7,131 bases of DNA from JBOGVZ01 sp050692985. Lineage in GTDB: Bacteria; Actinomycetota; UBA4738; CALAEC01. A program made the position numbers and the translations under genes. The DNA lies in contig JBOGVZ010000063.1 of NCBI GenBank assembly GCA_050692985.1, positions 1 to 7,131 of the forward strand, written 5' to 3'. The notes below the pieces were generated by a model, which was given only the letters and a program-made list of their open reading frames with translations, ran no database searches and was not told the DNA's origin. Position 1 is the first letter of the stretch. Every line of letters begins with the position of its first letter. This document shows, piece after piece, positions 1 to 5,693 of this stretch.

Positions 1-134
1 GGACTCGGCGGTTCGACAGACAAGCATCGGACTAGGACACTGGTGCCGCTGCCCCGAAACGATCCAGCAGACGCCAGCCGTGGTCACGACGTAGGGTATG
101 AGTACCGTGCAGGACAAGGACGACCTAATTTAGA
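1..134. other. Flank left of the IS481 end, nothing recognised
   Basis: No supported gene, RNA or repeat is visible. The only plus-strand frame here runs into the insertion element and has no recognisable domain. The missing 3' half of the nuclease gene is not found in this stretch, so the left flank is not simply the other side of an insertion into that gene. Confidence 0.4.
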
Positions 135-163
135 TGTAGTTCCCACCAAGGTTGTTGACACGG

Positions 164-216
164 CGAGAGCCTCCATCACGGTTGGGGTGACGACTCCGAC
201 CGAGAGGAGGCTCTCG
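164..216 (+). promoter_or_regulatory. Inverted repeat covering the transposase ribosome-binding site
   Basis: CGAGAGCCTCC at 164-174 is the exact reverse complement of GGAGGCTCTCG at 206-216 (11 of 11 bases, 31-base spacer). The second arm contains the GGAGG Shine-Dalgarno and the G of the GTG start, so a transcript containing both arms would bury the translation start in a hairpin. A shorter hairpin (CGAGAG, loop GAGG, CTCTCG at 201-216) is also possible. TTGACA at 155-160 could be a -35 element for a promoter whose transcript would start after the first arm, but I see no good -10 near 177-184. The repeat is visible. Its role is inferred. Confidence 0.5.
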
Positions 217-470
217 TGGCCCATGCTAGGGCGAAACTGACCCCGGTTGGCAGAGCGGCGCTGGTGGACCGGATCCTGGTCCAAGGGTGGCCGGTGGCTC
301 GAGCGGCCGAGGCCATGAACGTGTCCCGGGCCACGGCCTACAAGTGGGTGCGTCGGTTCCAGGAGGAGGGCCCCGGGGGGCTCCAGGACCGGTCCTCGGC
401 CCCCCGCTGCTGCCCCAACGCCCTCCCACCCAGCCAGGTCCACCGGATCCTGGCGGCCCGCCGGCGGACC
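216..470 (+). pseudogene. IS481-family transposase, N-terminal fragment
   Basis: A GTG start at 216 sits five bases after a strong AGGAGG Shine-Dalgarno (205-210). The first ~85 codons show the family's N-terminal helix-turn-helix region. Residues 25-50 (GWPVARAAEAMNVSRATAYK, then WVRRF) are the DNA-binding helices, and LQDRSS followed by a Pro-rich stretch and ILAARRRT is the usual linker before the catalytic domain. Intact members of the family are around 300-390 residues and carry a DDE integrase core. Here recognisable similarity ends after Thr85. The remaining in-frame codons to 749 are antisense to a nuclease gene and are not transposase. The protein could at most bind element ends. The family call is firm, and so is the truncation. 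Confidence 0.85.
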
Positions 471-764
471 AAACCCGAGGCGAACCCTGGTTCCCTCCAG
501 ACGCTTCTCGGTGAAGGCCGAGGCCTCCGGTCCGTAGCACTGCACCGGCTCGGAGGGATGCACGGTCTCGGGGGTGTCCACCCCGATCAGGCGGACCTGC
601 CGGGACCGGCCCTTCCACCGAGCGGTCACGGTGTCTCCGTCGGTGACCGAGGTCACCCGGGCCCGGCGCCGCCGGGCCGCCGCGCCCGGCTCTGCCCACA
701 GCCCCAGGGCCAGCAGGGCCGCGGTCCCCAGGGCCAGGGCCCGCTGTAGCCTACTCGCACCCAA
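471..764 (-). pseudogene. Secreted staphylococcal-nuclease-like protein, 3' truncated
   Basis: Read from a TTG at 764, which overlaps the end of the upstream gene by 14 bases, the product starts with a signal peptide: MGASRLQR, then a hydrophobic core ALALGTAALLALGLW and a cleavage region ending in AAA (about residue 30). An SNase fold (thermonuclease, sugar-nonspecific phosphodiesterase) follows. DGDT is at 42-45, VRLIGVDTPE at 57-66 and CYGPEA near 76. These match staphylococcal nuclease with a constant offset of 23: Asp44 for Asp21, Arg58 for Arg35, Asp63 for Asp40, Glu66 for Glu43. Similarity stops at about residue 98 (VRLGF), before the second catalytic arginine (Arg87) and the C-terminal half. 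Beyond the break the frame stays open to 84, but that stretch is antisense to the transposase. The enzyme should be inactive. The start codon is uncertain, as no ATG or GTG fits in this frame. Confidence 0.8.
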
Positions 765-1568
765 TCCCGTCGTTGTCCCCGTCGAAGCCGTGCGGGTCGC
801 TCCCGACCACCTGGAACCCGCTGGCGTTGACATCGGCACAGTCCAGGTCGGGGGGCGGCGGGGGGATGCACACCGTCGGATAGGAGGGGTGACAGTTCCC
901 TCCCCCGCCTCCTCCTCCACCGCCGGCGGGATCGGGCTTGGGGATCACCCGGACCCGAATCCGCTTGGACTTCCCGGCCAGGTGGTCCTCGTCCTGCTGG
1001 GGAGAGATGGCCCGGAATCGGTCGGTCTTCTTCATCTTGATACGCCACCGGGCCTTGCAGGAGCCGTTGGAGGCCTTGGATTTGGTGCGGCCCCCTCCCT
1101 TGAGCACGATGCGGTCGCCCTGGTGTCCGGCACACGGAGACACCTTGGCCTTGAAGGTGACCCGGTCTCCCTCCTCCACCACCTTGTCCGAGACCCGGAG
1201 GGAAACCTTCTTAAATTAAGGGTAGGCAGGCTGAACGTAGCGGTGATGGTCACCGGGGCGGTGACGGTGTGCGAACAAGGAGAGGTCCCAGCACAACCCC
1301 CTCCCGACCAACCCGCGAAGTACCCCGAGGAAGGAGACGCGCTGAGGGCCACCACGGTGCCTTCTTCGAAGGAGGCCGTGCACGTCGGCGGGCAGCTGAT
1401 CCCCGCCGGCGAGCTCACCACGCTCCCCGATCCATCTCCGGCGATGACGACGGTGAGGTCGTAGGGCACCGCCGAGGCCGGTGTTGCTGTCCAGGCCGCC
1501 AGCAAGGCGGCGGAGGACCCGATCAAGACGAATGGACGGAGAAGGCGGGCACGAACGAGGTGCGACAT
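751..1568 (-). pseudogene. Secreted InlB-repeat / Ig-like / excalibur protein, frameshifted
   Basis: ATG at 1568, preceded by an AGGGGGA ribosome-binding site, opens a product of about 272 residues once one frameshift is bridged. Residues 1-33 form a signal peptide ending PASA. Residues 37-112 are a divergent InlB B-type repeat (GSGSV, CPPTC, GTVVALSASP, GYFAGWSG, ITATF). After Leu119 the frame must shift back one base near 1212 to continue as KKVSLRVSDKVVEEGDRVTF, an Ig-like beta segment. Then come a basic stretch, nine consecutive glycines and a C-terminal excalibur module (CADV, FQVVG, DPHGFD, DGDNDGIGCE), whose Asp-rich loop binds calcium in that family. Without the shift, translation would continue out of frame past the Ig-like segment. 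Adding one A to the TTTAAG run restores it, so either a mutation or a sequencing error is possible. A surface or extracellular role is inferred. Confidence 0.75.
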
Positions 1569-1667
1569 TCCATCCCCCTTTCGGCTGCAGCCACGCCCCT
1601 TGGGGGGCCCTTTCCTCAACGCGACCGACCGCTGGCCTCGCCGCCCGGACGGAACGCCTCGCGGTGG

Positions 1668-1697
1668 ATTCTAGGCGGACGATCCCGAATGGCACAA
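1668..1697 (-). promoter_or_regulatory. Possible sigma70-type promoter for the excalibur protein gene
   Basis: On the minus strand, TTGTGC (1697-1692) and TAGAAT (1673-1668) are separated by 18 bases. They match the -35 and -10 consensus at most positions. Transcription would begin near 1661 and leave a leader of about 93 bases before the ATG at 1568. The leader contains a C6/G4 run pair and a GGCTGCAGCC palindrome. This is consensus matching only. Confidence 0.4.
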
Positions 1698-1814
1698 CCT
1701 GAAGCCAGGATTCTCGGCATCTAGTGCGCAAATCGCCTCAGGTCGGCCCCCAAGGCTACGAGATCCTTCAGACCGGTTGATGTGACCGATGCGCAGAGCT
1801 AGCATCCGCGACCC

Positions 1815-2789
1815 ATGGCAACCGCTGAGGCCTTCCTCAAGCCCGAGGCGACCCTTGGCGAGTACCTGCTGACCTGGCTCGCGCACATGACCGGGCGGGT
1901 ACGGCTCAAGACCCTGGAAGGCTACGAGGCCCTGATCCATCGCCACGCCATCCCGGTCCTCGGGGAGATCCCCCTTCGCGAGCTCCACCCGCTCCACCTG
2001 CAGCGGCTGTACGGCGCCCTCATGGCCCGGGGCACACTAGCCGCGGGGACGGTGCTCAACCTCCATCTGGTGCTGACTCAGGCCCTCGGTCAGGCGCACC
2101 GATGGGGCCTGATCCCGACCAACCCCGCCGCCGCGGCCCAGCCACCACGGCCGCGACGAGCCGAGCCCGTGGTCCCCGACGCCGCACTCGTGACGCGGCT
2201 TCTCCGGGAGGTCCAGGGGACGTGGTTCGCCGTGCCGGTGACAATGGCCATTGCCACCGGGATGCGCCGGGGTGAGGTCCTGGGCCTCCGGTGGTCCGAC
2301 CTCGACGTCGGCCTCACCGTGGCCCACGTCCGCCGGAGCCTCCAAGTGGTGCGGGGAGAGCTCCTGTTCGCGGAGCCCAAGACCAGGCGGAGCCGGCGAT
2401 CGGTCCCTCTCCCCTCGCTCGTCCGTCCCCTCCTCGCGGATCATCGCCGGGACCAAGAGGCTCGCCGGGAGGAGGCCGAGGTCTGGGAGGACCACGACCT
2501 CGTGCTGGACCGGGGGAACGGGAGGCCGGTGAATCCCGGCACCCTGTCCTCCGGCTGGCACCGGTTCTGCCGGCTCCGAGGGCTTCCTCCGGTCCGGTTC
2601 CACGACCTCCGCCACGGCCATGCCACCCTCATGCTCCTGCAGGGCGTCCATCCCAAGGTGGTCTCCGAGCGTCTGGGCCACGCCAACATCGGCATCACCC
2701 TCGACATCTACTCCCACGTGCTGCCGACCATGCAGGCCGAAGCGGTCCGGGCCTTCGACGCGCTGTTCCCCGGCGCTGCCCAGGGCTAG
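1815..2789 (+). CDS. Tyrosine recombinase / phage-type integrase
   Basis: The gene encodes 324 residues of a site-specific recombinase that cuts and rejoins DNA through a 3'-phosphotyrosine. Residues ~12-100 form the SAM-like core-binding domain (LGEYLLTWLAHM, then KTLEGYEALI). Residues ~120-315 form the catalytic domain with the full set of active-site residues: Arg151 in ATGMRRGEVLGLRW, Lys189 in EPKTRRSRRSVPLP, His263 and Arg266 in FHDLRHGHAT, His289 in LGHANI and the nucleophile Tyr299 in DIYSHV. It looks functional. An in-frame stop (1800-1802) lies just upstream, so ATG 1815 is the first usable start. No clear ribosome-binding site precedes it. Many actinobacterial integrases have an extra N-terminal arm-binding domain that is absent here, so the gene may be naturally arm-less or trimmed. 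It ends five bases from the convergent methyltransferase fragment. No attachment site or tRNA gene was found beside it. Confidence 0.93.
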   Translation: MATAEAFLKPEATLGEYLLTWLAHMTGRVRLKTLEGYEALIHRHAIPVLGEIPLRELHPLHLQRLYGALMARGTLAAGTVLNLHLVLTQALGQAHRWGLIPTNPAAAAQPPRPRRAEPVVPDAALVTRLLREVQGTWFAVPVTMAIATGMRRGEVLGLRWSDLDVGLTVAHVRRSLQVVRGELLFAEPKTRRSRRSVPLPSLVRPLLADHRRDQEARREEAEVWEDHDLVLDRGNGRPVNPGTLSSGWHRFCRLRGLPPVRFHDLRHGHATLMLLQGVHPKVVSERLGHANIGITLDIYSHVLPTMQAEAVRAFDALFPGAAQG

Positions 2790-2794
2790 GTTCC

Positions 2795-3154
2795 TTAGGC
2801 GGCCTCCGCACCAGCTGGACCGCCTTCCTCTCGCCGGGCTTCGATCCCGGTGAGCTCCTCGAACCGGGCAACGGCCACGTCGGCGTACCGGGGATCGATC
2901 TCCATCCCGAAGCCTCGGCGGCCCAGGATGTGGCAGGCGATCAGGGTGCTCCCCGACCCGCAGAATGGATCCAGGACCGCCTCTCCCGGAACAGAGCTGT
3001 TGGCCAGGCACCGCCGGACCAGCTCCACCGGCTTCATGGTGGGGTGCTCCCGGGAGGCCTTTGGACGAGGCACCTCGATAACGGAATCCTCGGCGTTTCC
3101 CCCATGCCACCAGACATGAATGAAGTTTGGCGCCTCCACAGGCCCGGGAAGCAA
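2795..3154 (-). pseudogene. DNA methyltransferase (N4/N6 type), C-terminal fragment
   Basis: About 119 residues match the C-terminal part of the N6/N4 DNA methylase family. Visible are the conserved REHPTMKPVELVRRCL segment, the S-adenosylmethionine-binding motif I in VLDPFCGSGSTLIA, and GMEIDPRYADVAVARFEELTG near the end. In the beta-class order the catalytic DPPY/DPPW motif comes before these and should lie N-terminally. It is absent. The most upstream candidate start is a TTG at 3154 without a good ribosome-binding site. The frame remains open to 3233 but that stretch shows no methylase features, so the break is near 3154-3190. Enzymes of this kind, often linked to ParB-like domains, are common in actinobacterial phages and integrative elements, which fits the convergent integrase. 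The fragment should not methylate DNA. Confidence 0.8.
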
Positions 3155-3232
3155 GGAAGTCGGAGCGCGGCGACGGCCTGACCATCTGGAAGGAGGCCGC
3201 CTGCGTGCTCTCGCTGGTCTGCAGCTAATTAC

Positions 3233-3886
3233 CTACGAGTCGCCCTCCCCGTCGGCTCCTGGCCCCTCGGAGGGCTTGAACTCGGAGAGGTGGGCGAGGG
3301 CCCGGCTCGAGATGACCTCATCGATGACCCCATAGGCCTTGGCCTGCTCGGCGGTGAGGATGAAGTCCCGGTCGGTGTCCGTCGAGATCTTCTCCAAGGG
3401 CTGGCCAGTGTGTCGGGCCAGGATCTCGTCCACCAAGCGGCGCTGGCGGAGGATCTCCCGGGCGTGGATTTCGATGTCCACGGCCTGGCCGCCCACCTCC
3501 CCGTGGGGCTGGTGCATGAGGATCCGGGCGTGGGGGAGGGCGAACCGCTTCCCCCGGGCCCCGGCGGCCAGCAGGACGGCTGCGGCAGAAGCCGCCTGGC
3601 CCATGCAGATGGTGGAGATGTCGGCTCTGACGTACTGCATGGTGTCGTAGATCCCCAGCAGGGCCGTGCTCGACCCCCCCGGAGAGTTGATGTACAGGTT
3701 GATGTCTTTCTCTGGGTCCTCGGACTCGAGGTGAAGCAGCTGGGCGGTCACCAGGTTGGCTACGGTGTCGTCGACGGGGGTTCCCAGGAACACGATCCGG
3801 TCCTTGAGGAGCCGGGAGTAAATGTCGAAGGATCGCTCGCCCCGGCTGGCCTGCTCGATGACGATGGGAACCAGCGAGTCGGACAT
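3233..3886 (-). CDS. clpP: ATP-dependent Clp protease proteolytic subunit
   Basis: A full-length ClpP of 217 residues: a serine peptidase that forms a double-heptamer chamber and degrades proteins fed to it by Clp ATPases. The catalytic serine is Ser100 in CMGQAASAAAVLLAAG and the histidine is His125 in RILMHQPHGE, 25 residues later as in E. coli. The aspartate, by the same spacing, is Asp174 in the STDTDRDF segment. Other family signatures are SFDIYSRLLKDRIVFLG near the N-terminus, NLYINSPGG (oxyanion region) and DIEIHAREIL (handle helix). ATG 3886 was chosen because homologs start just before VIEQ. An AGGAGGG lies 12 bases upstream, with a weaker GAGG closer. The frame is open to 3997 but would run through the operator region. 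No clpX or second clpP is adjacent. The promoter region is shared with the divergent SRPBCC-ArsR pair and holds two inverted repeats. Confidence 0.95.
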   Translation of the reverse strand: MSDSLVPIVIEQASRGERSFDIYSRLLKDRIVFLGTPVDDTVANLVTAQLLHLESEDPEKDINLYINSPGGSSTALLGIYDTMQYVRADISTICMGQAASAAAVLLAAGARGKRFALPHARILMHQPHGEVGGQAVDIEIHAREILRQRRLVDEILARHTGQPLEKISTDTDRDFILTAEQAKAYGVIDEVISSRALAHLSEFKPSEGPGADGEGDS

Positions 3887-3912
3887 GGCCTCGAGCCGCC
3901 CTCCTGGAGATA

Positions 3913-3930
3913 TGCAACCTTCTAGTTGCA
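3913..3930. promoter_or_regulatory. Operator-like inverted repeat, copy 1
   Basis: TGCAAC-CTTCTA-GTTGCA is a perfect six-base dyad with a six-base spacer. It lies 27 bases upstream of the clpP start and shares the core GCAAC-N6-GTTGC with a second copy. The two centres (3921.5 and 3963.5) are exactly 42 bp apart, close to four helical turns, so bound dimers would sit on the same face of the DNA. The ArsR protein encoded about 500 bp away is the most likely ligand. That assignment is inference. Confidence 0.65.
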
Positions 3931-3952
3931 CATGTAGTCTAACTCCCGAAGA

Positions 3953-3974
3953 GGCGCAACCTCCGGGTTGCGCC
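3953..3974. promoter_or_regulatory. Operator-like inverted repeat, copy 2
   Basis: GGCGCAACC and GGTTGCGCC form a perfect nine-base dyad around a TCCG spacer. It contains the same GCAAC-N6-GTTGC core as copy 1. It ends ten bases before the SRPBCC start at 3985, a position where a bound repressor would block transcription or its initiation. A possible plus-strand -10 (TAGTCT, 3935-3940) lies between the two copies. No T-tract follows the dyad, so a terminator is unlikely. Confidence 0.65.
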
Positions 3975-3984
3975 GCTTGCGAGG

Positions 3985-4431
3985 ATGAAAGAGACACCAG
4001 CGGTCGAGCGGGTGATCCTTCTGCCAGCCTCTCCGGAGCGGGTGTGGTCAGCCTTGACGGAGGGGAGGGAGCTCTCCGCGTGGTTCGGCGCGGAGGTCGA
4101 GCTCGAGGCCCGCCCCGGTGGTGCGGCGACCTTCCGGTGGCCGGACGGCCGCTCGCGGGAGGCCACCGTCGAGGAGATGGACCCCTCCTCGCAGGCTCTC
4201 GTTCCGGTGGGCGCCATTCGAGCGGACCGGTGGTGGCGCCCGGGTGGTCCCGGCGACTCGGGTGGAATTCACGCTGGAGCCCGCCCGGGAGGGGACCATC
4301 GTCAGGCTCTCCGAGCGGAAGCTCGCCGGCTCGGCCATGGCCGCGCCGAGCTCCCCGGTCTCCGTTCCGGCCCCTCGGGCCCGGCGGGGGTTCCCTCAGG
4401 GTCGTCGGCGCTCAGGGTGCCCACTCCATGA
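3985..4431 (+). pseudogene. SRPBCC / AHSA1-type domain protein, frameshifted
   Basis: Residues 1-67 (ERVILLPASPERVWSALT, then LSAWFGAEVEL, PGG, FRWPDG, ATVEEMDP) are the N-terminal part of an AHSA1-like START-fold protein. This family often sits next to an ArsR repressor, and its ligand is generally unknown. At 4182-4185 (run of four C) similarity jumps one frame. The second frame continues as PPRRLSFRWAPFERTGGGAR, then RVEFTLEP and EGTIVRLSERKLAG, the rest of the fold. Removing one C restores it. The annotated stop TGA (4429-4431) is in the first frame and overlaps the downstream ArsR start as ATGA, an arrangement typical of coupled genes. A second, compensating shift somewhere in 4330-4425 is therefore possible, but I cannot place it. 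The start has only GAGG touching the ATG. The cause may be decay or an indel error in the assembly. Confidence 0.75.
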
Positions 4432-4754
4432 ACCGAGGGCGCTCCGCCGGAGACGTGTTCCAGGCCCTGGCTGACCCTACCCGGCGGGAGGTGATTCGCT
4501 GTCTCTCGGAGGAGGGCCCGGTCACCGCAACCGGACTCGCAGCGCGGCTCCCGGTGAGCCGCCAGGCGGTGGCCAAGCACCTGGATGTGCTGGAGGAAGC
4601 GGGGTTGGTGGTGTCCGAGCGCGAGGGCCGGGAGCGGCGGTTCCGTTTGTCACCTGCTCCCATGGCCGATGCAGCGAGCTGGATGGCGTCGATGGGCTCC
4701 CAGTGGGACGAGCGGCTGGAAAGGCTCAGACGCCTCCTTTCCGAGTCCTCATAG
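4428..4754 (+). CDS. ArsR-family winged-helix transcriptional repressor
   Basis: A complete protein of 108 residues. DVFQALADPTRREVIRCLSE (9-28) is the hallmark opening helix region of ArsR/SmtB-type regulators. VTATGLAARLPVSRQAVAKH (32-51) is the helix-turn-helix, with recognition helix about 44-58. GLVVSEREGRERRFRLSP (59-76) is the beta wing, and a C-terminal dimerisation helix follows. The only cysteine is Cys25 and no metal-binding CXC is present, so it is not an arsenic or cadmium sensor of the classic kind. It belongs with the ArsR proteins paired with SRPBCC/AHSA1 genes. ATG 4428 overlaps the upstream stop by four bases (ATGA) and CAGGG lies a short distance upstream, pointing to translational coupling. 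It is the natural candidate to bind the two GCAAC-N6-GTTGC repeats upstream of its operon, and possibly to control divergent clpP. Confidence 0.92.
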   Translation: MNRGRSAGDVFQALADPTRREVIRCLSEEGPVTATGLAARLPVSRQAVAKHLDVLEEAGLVVSEREGRERRFRLSPAPMADAASWMASMGSQWDERLERLRRLLSESS

Positions 4755-4822
4755 CCCTCTCTCTGGGAGGCTCCTCAGATTTCTCCGTCAGACACCTGTT
4801 TCGTCGACATTCTCCGGAGAAA

Positions 4823-5560
4823 ATGCGCCTGACGGATCCCTCCCTGGCCCGGCTCGTCCTGGTGGAGGGACAGGACCGGCTCCTCGGGGCGTTCCATCCC
4901 AAGCTGGGCGCCTACGCCGTCCGGATCCTCCGCCACCGGGGCATCGAGGTGCGCACGTCGACCCTCGTGCAGAAGGCCACCGGTGAGCGGGTGGTCCTGT
5001 CCCATGGGGAGGAGATCCCCACCCGGACGATCGTCTGGTCGGCCGGGGTACGCGCCAGCGATCCCCTGGAGAGGGCCGACCTAGAGAGAACCCGGTCGAG
5101 CCGGCTCCGAGTCGACGACCGACTTCGCCTCCCGGGCCACCCCGAAGTGTTCGTGATCGGGGACGCGGCCTCGGTAGTCGAGGACGGGGGCGAGCTGCCG
5201 ATGCTCTCGCCGCCGGCGATGCAGGCCGGGCGGTACGTGGCACGGGCGATCGTGGATCGAGTGACCGGCAGGACCGGCCTCCGAAAGCCGTTCCGGTACG
5301 TGGACAAGGGAACCATGGCCACGATCGGCCGCCGGGCCGCGGTGGCCGACTTCCATGGGCTCAAGCTCAAGGGCACGATCGGCTGGTTGGCCTGGCTGCT
5401 CGTGCACATCTACTACCTGATCGGGTTTCGGAACAGAGCGGTGGTGCTGGCCTCCTGGGGGTGGAACTATCTCCGCTTCGACCGGCCCATCCGGCTGATC
5501 CTCCGAAGCGAGGCCGACTCGGTCGCCGCAGCCCTCGACCCCGATTCCGATTCGGTGTAG
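4823..5560 (+). pseudogene. Type-2 NADH dehydrogenase-like flavoprotein, 5' truncated
   Basis: The 245 residues from ATG 4823 match the C-terminal half of NDH-2 enzymes, peripheral membrane flavoproteins that pass electrons from NADH to quinone. Visible are the end of the NAD-binding domain (LVLVEGQDRLLGAF, then GIEVRTST), TIVWSAGVRAS, the FAD-contacting VFVIGDAAS (110-117), PPAMQAGRYVARAI, and the family's C-terminal block (PFRYVDKGTMATIGR, then GWLAWLLVHIYYLIGFRNR), which includes the membrane-associating hydrophobic stretch. Complete proteins have about 400-450 residues. The N-terminal FAD-binding GxGxxG and the NAD-binding glycine loop are missing, so this cannot work alone. The break falls near 4820, right at a perfect palindrome TTCTCCGGAGAA (4810-4821). 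GGAG of that palindrome lies three bases before the ATG, so a short product could in principle be made. Confidence 0.82.
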
Positions 5561-5655
5561 GCGTCGTCTGCATCATCAGCAGATCGATCCTCGCTCCGAT
5601 CGGAGTACATGGTCAACTGTCGCTACCAGGTGTGCGCCCGCCCCGCCCTTCTTCT

Positions 5656-5684
5656 GCCGGCCGAGAGACCCGGACTTGGCCGGC
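5656..5684. terminator. Possible hairpin between convergent genes
   Basis: GCCGGCC (5656-5662) and GGCCGGC (5678-5684) are perfect inverted arms around a 15-base loop. They lie between the NDH-2 fragment and the convergent substrate-binding-protein gene, where a two-way terminator is expected. No T-tract follows on either strand, so intrinsic termination is doubtful. A second palindrome, CTCCGATCGGAG, is at 5594-5605. The rest of 5561-5693 shows nothing recognisable. Confidence 0.25.
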
Positions 5685-5693
5685 CGTGCCATT

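Larger units (their letters stand above)
135..470 (+). mobile_element. IS481-family element, left end and 5' part only
   Basis: The segment begins with TGTAGTTCCCACC and runs into GTTGTTGACA. This TG-start, TTCCCA and TTGACA layout is typical of IS481-family terminal inverted repeats as I remember them. A transposase gene reads inward from it. The element stops at about 470, where the sequence becomes the reverse strand of a nuclease gene. I found no matching right-end repeat (it would contain GGGAACTACA) in the window. The right part, with the DDE catalytic domain, is therefore missing, and this piece cannot transpose by itself. The exact left boundary is inferred from family resemblance and no target-site duplication could be confirmed. 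Confidence 0.7.

Noticed and set aside
1..40. GGTTCGAC near the left edge, resembling a tmRNA 5' end or tRNA T-loop
   Set aside because: No tag-peptide frame ending in Ala-Ala, no matching acceptor stem and no T-stem partner could be found.
1205..1218. Programmed -1 frameshift site
   Set aside because: The junction lacks an X XXY YYZ heptamer and no stimulatory structure is evident. A single missing A explains it more simply.
574..1464. Long plus-strand open frame of 296 codons
   Set aside because: It is antisense to the excalibur protein and SNase genes, which have clear domains and signal peptides. It has no recognisable motif of its own.
2832..2850. T-arm-like stem and loop containing TTCGATC
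   Set aside because: The stem does not pair correctly around a standard seven-base TTCGATC loop, no other tRNA arms surround it, and it lies inside the methylase reading frame.
3148..3228. Short plus-strand frame ending LTIWKEAACVLSLVCS and a stop
   Set aside because: It is too short, has no start or ribosome-binding site and was not recognised. It may be a leftover of a gene at the methylase break, but cannot be supported.
3887..3997. N-terminal extension of ClpP by 37 residues
   Set aside because: The extension would be encoded by the operator repeats and lacks conserved sequence. Homologs start near VIEQ.
3822..4427. In-frame upstream extension of the ArsR gene
   Set aside because: It would read through clpP antisense, both operators and the SRPBCC gene in the wrong frame. 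ArsR homologs begin at the ALADPTRRE helix region, matching ATG 4428.
4755..4790. Possible terminator hairpin after the ArsR gene
   Set aside because: The stem is short with a bulge and a tiny loop, and only three T follow.
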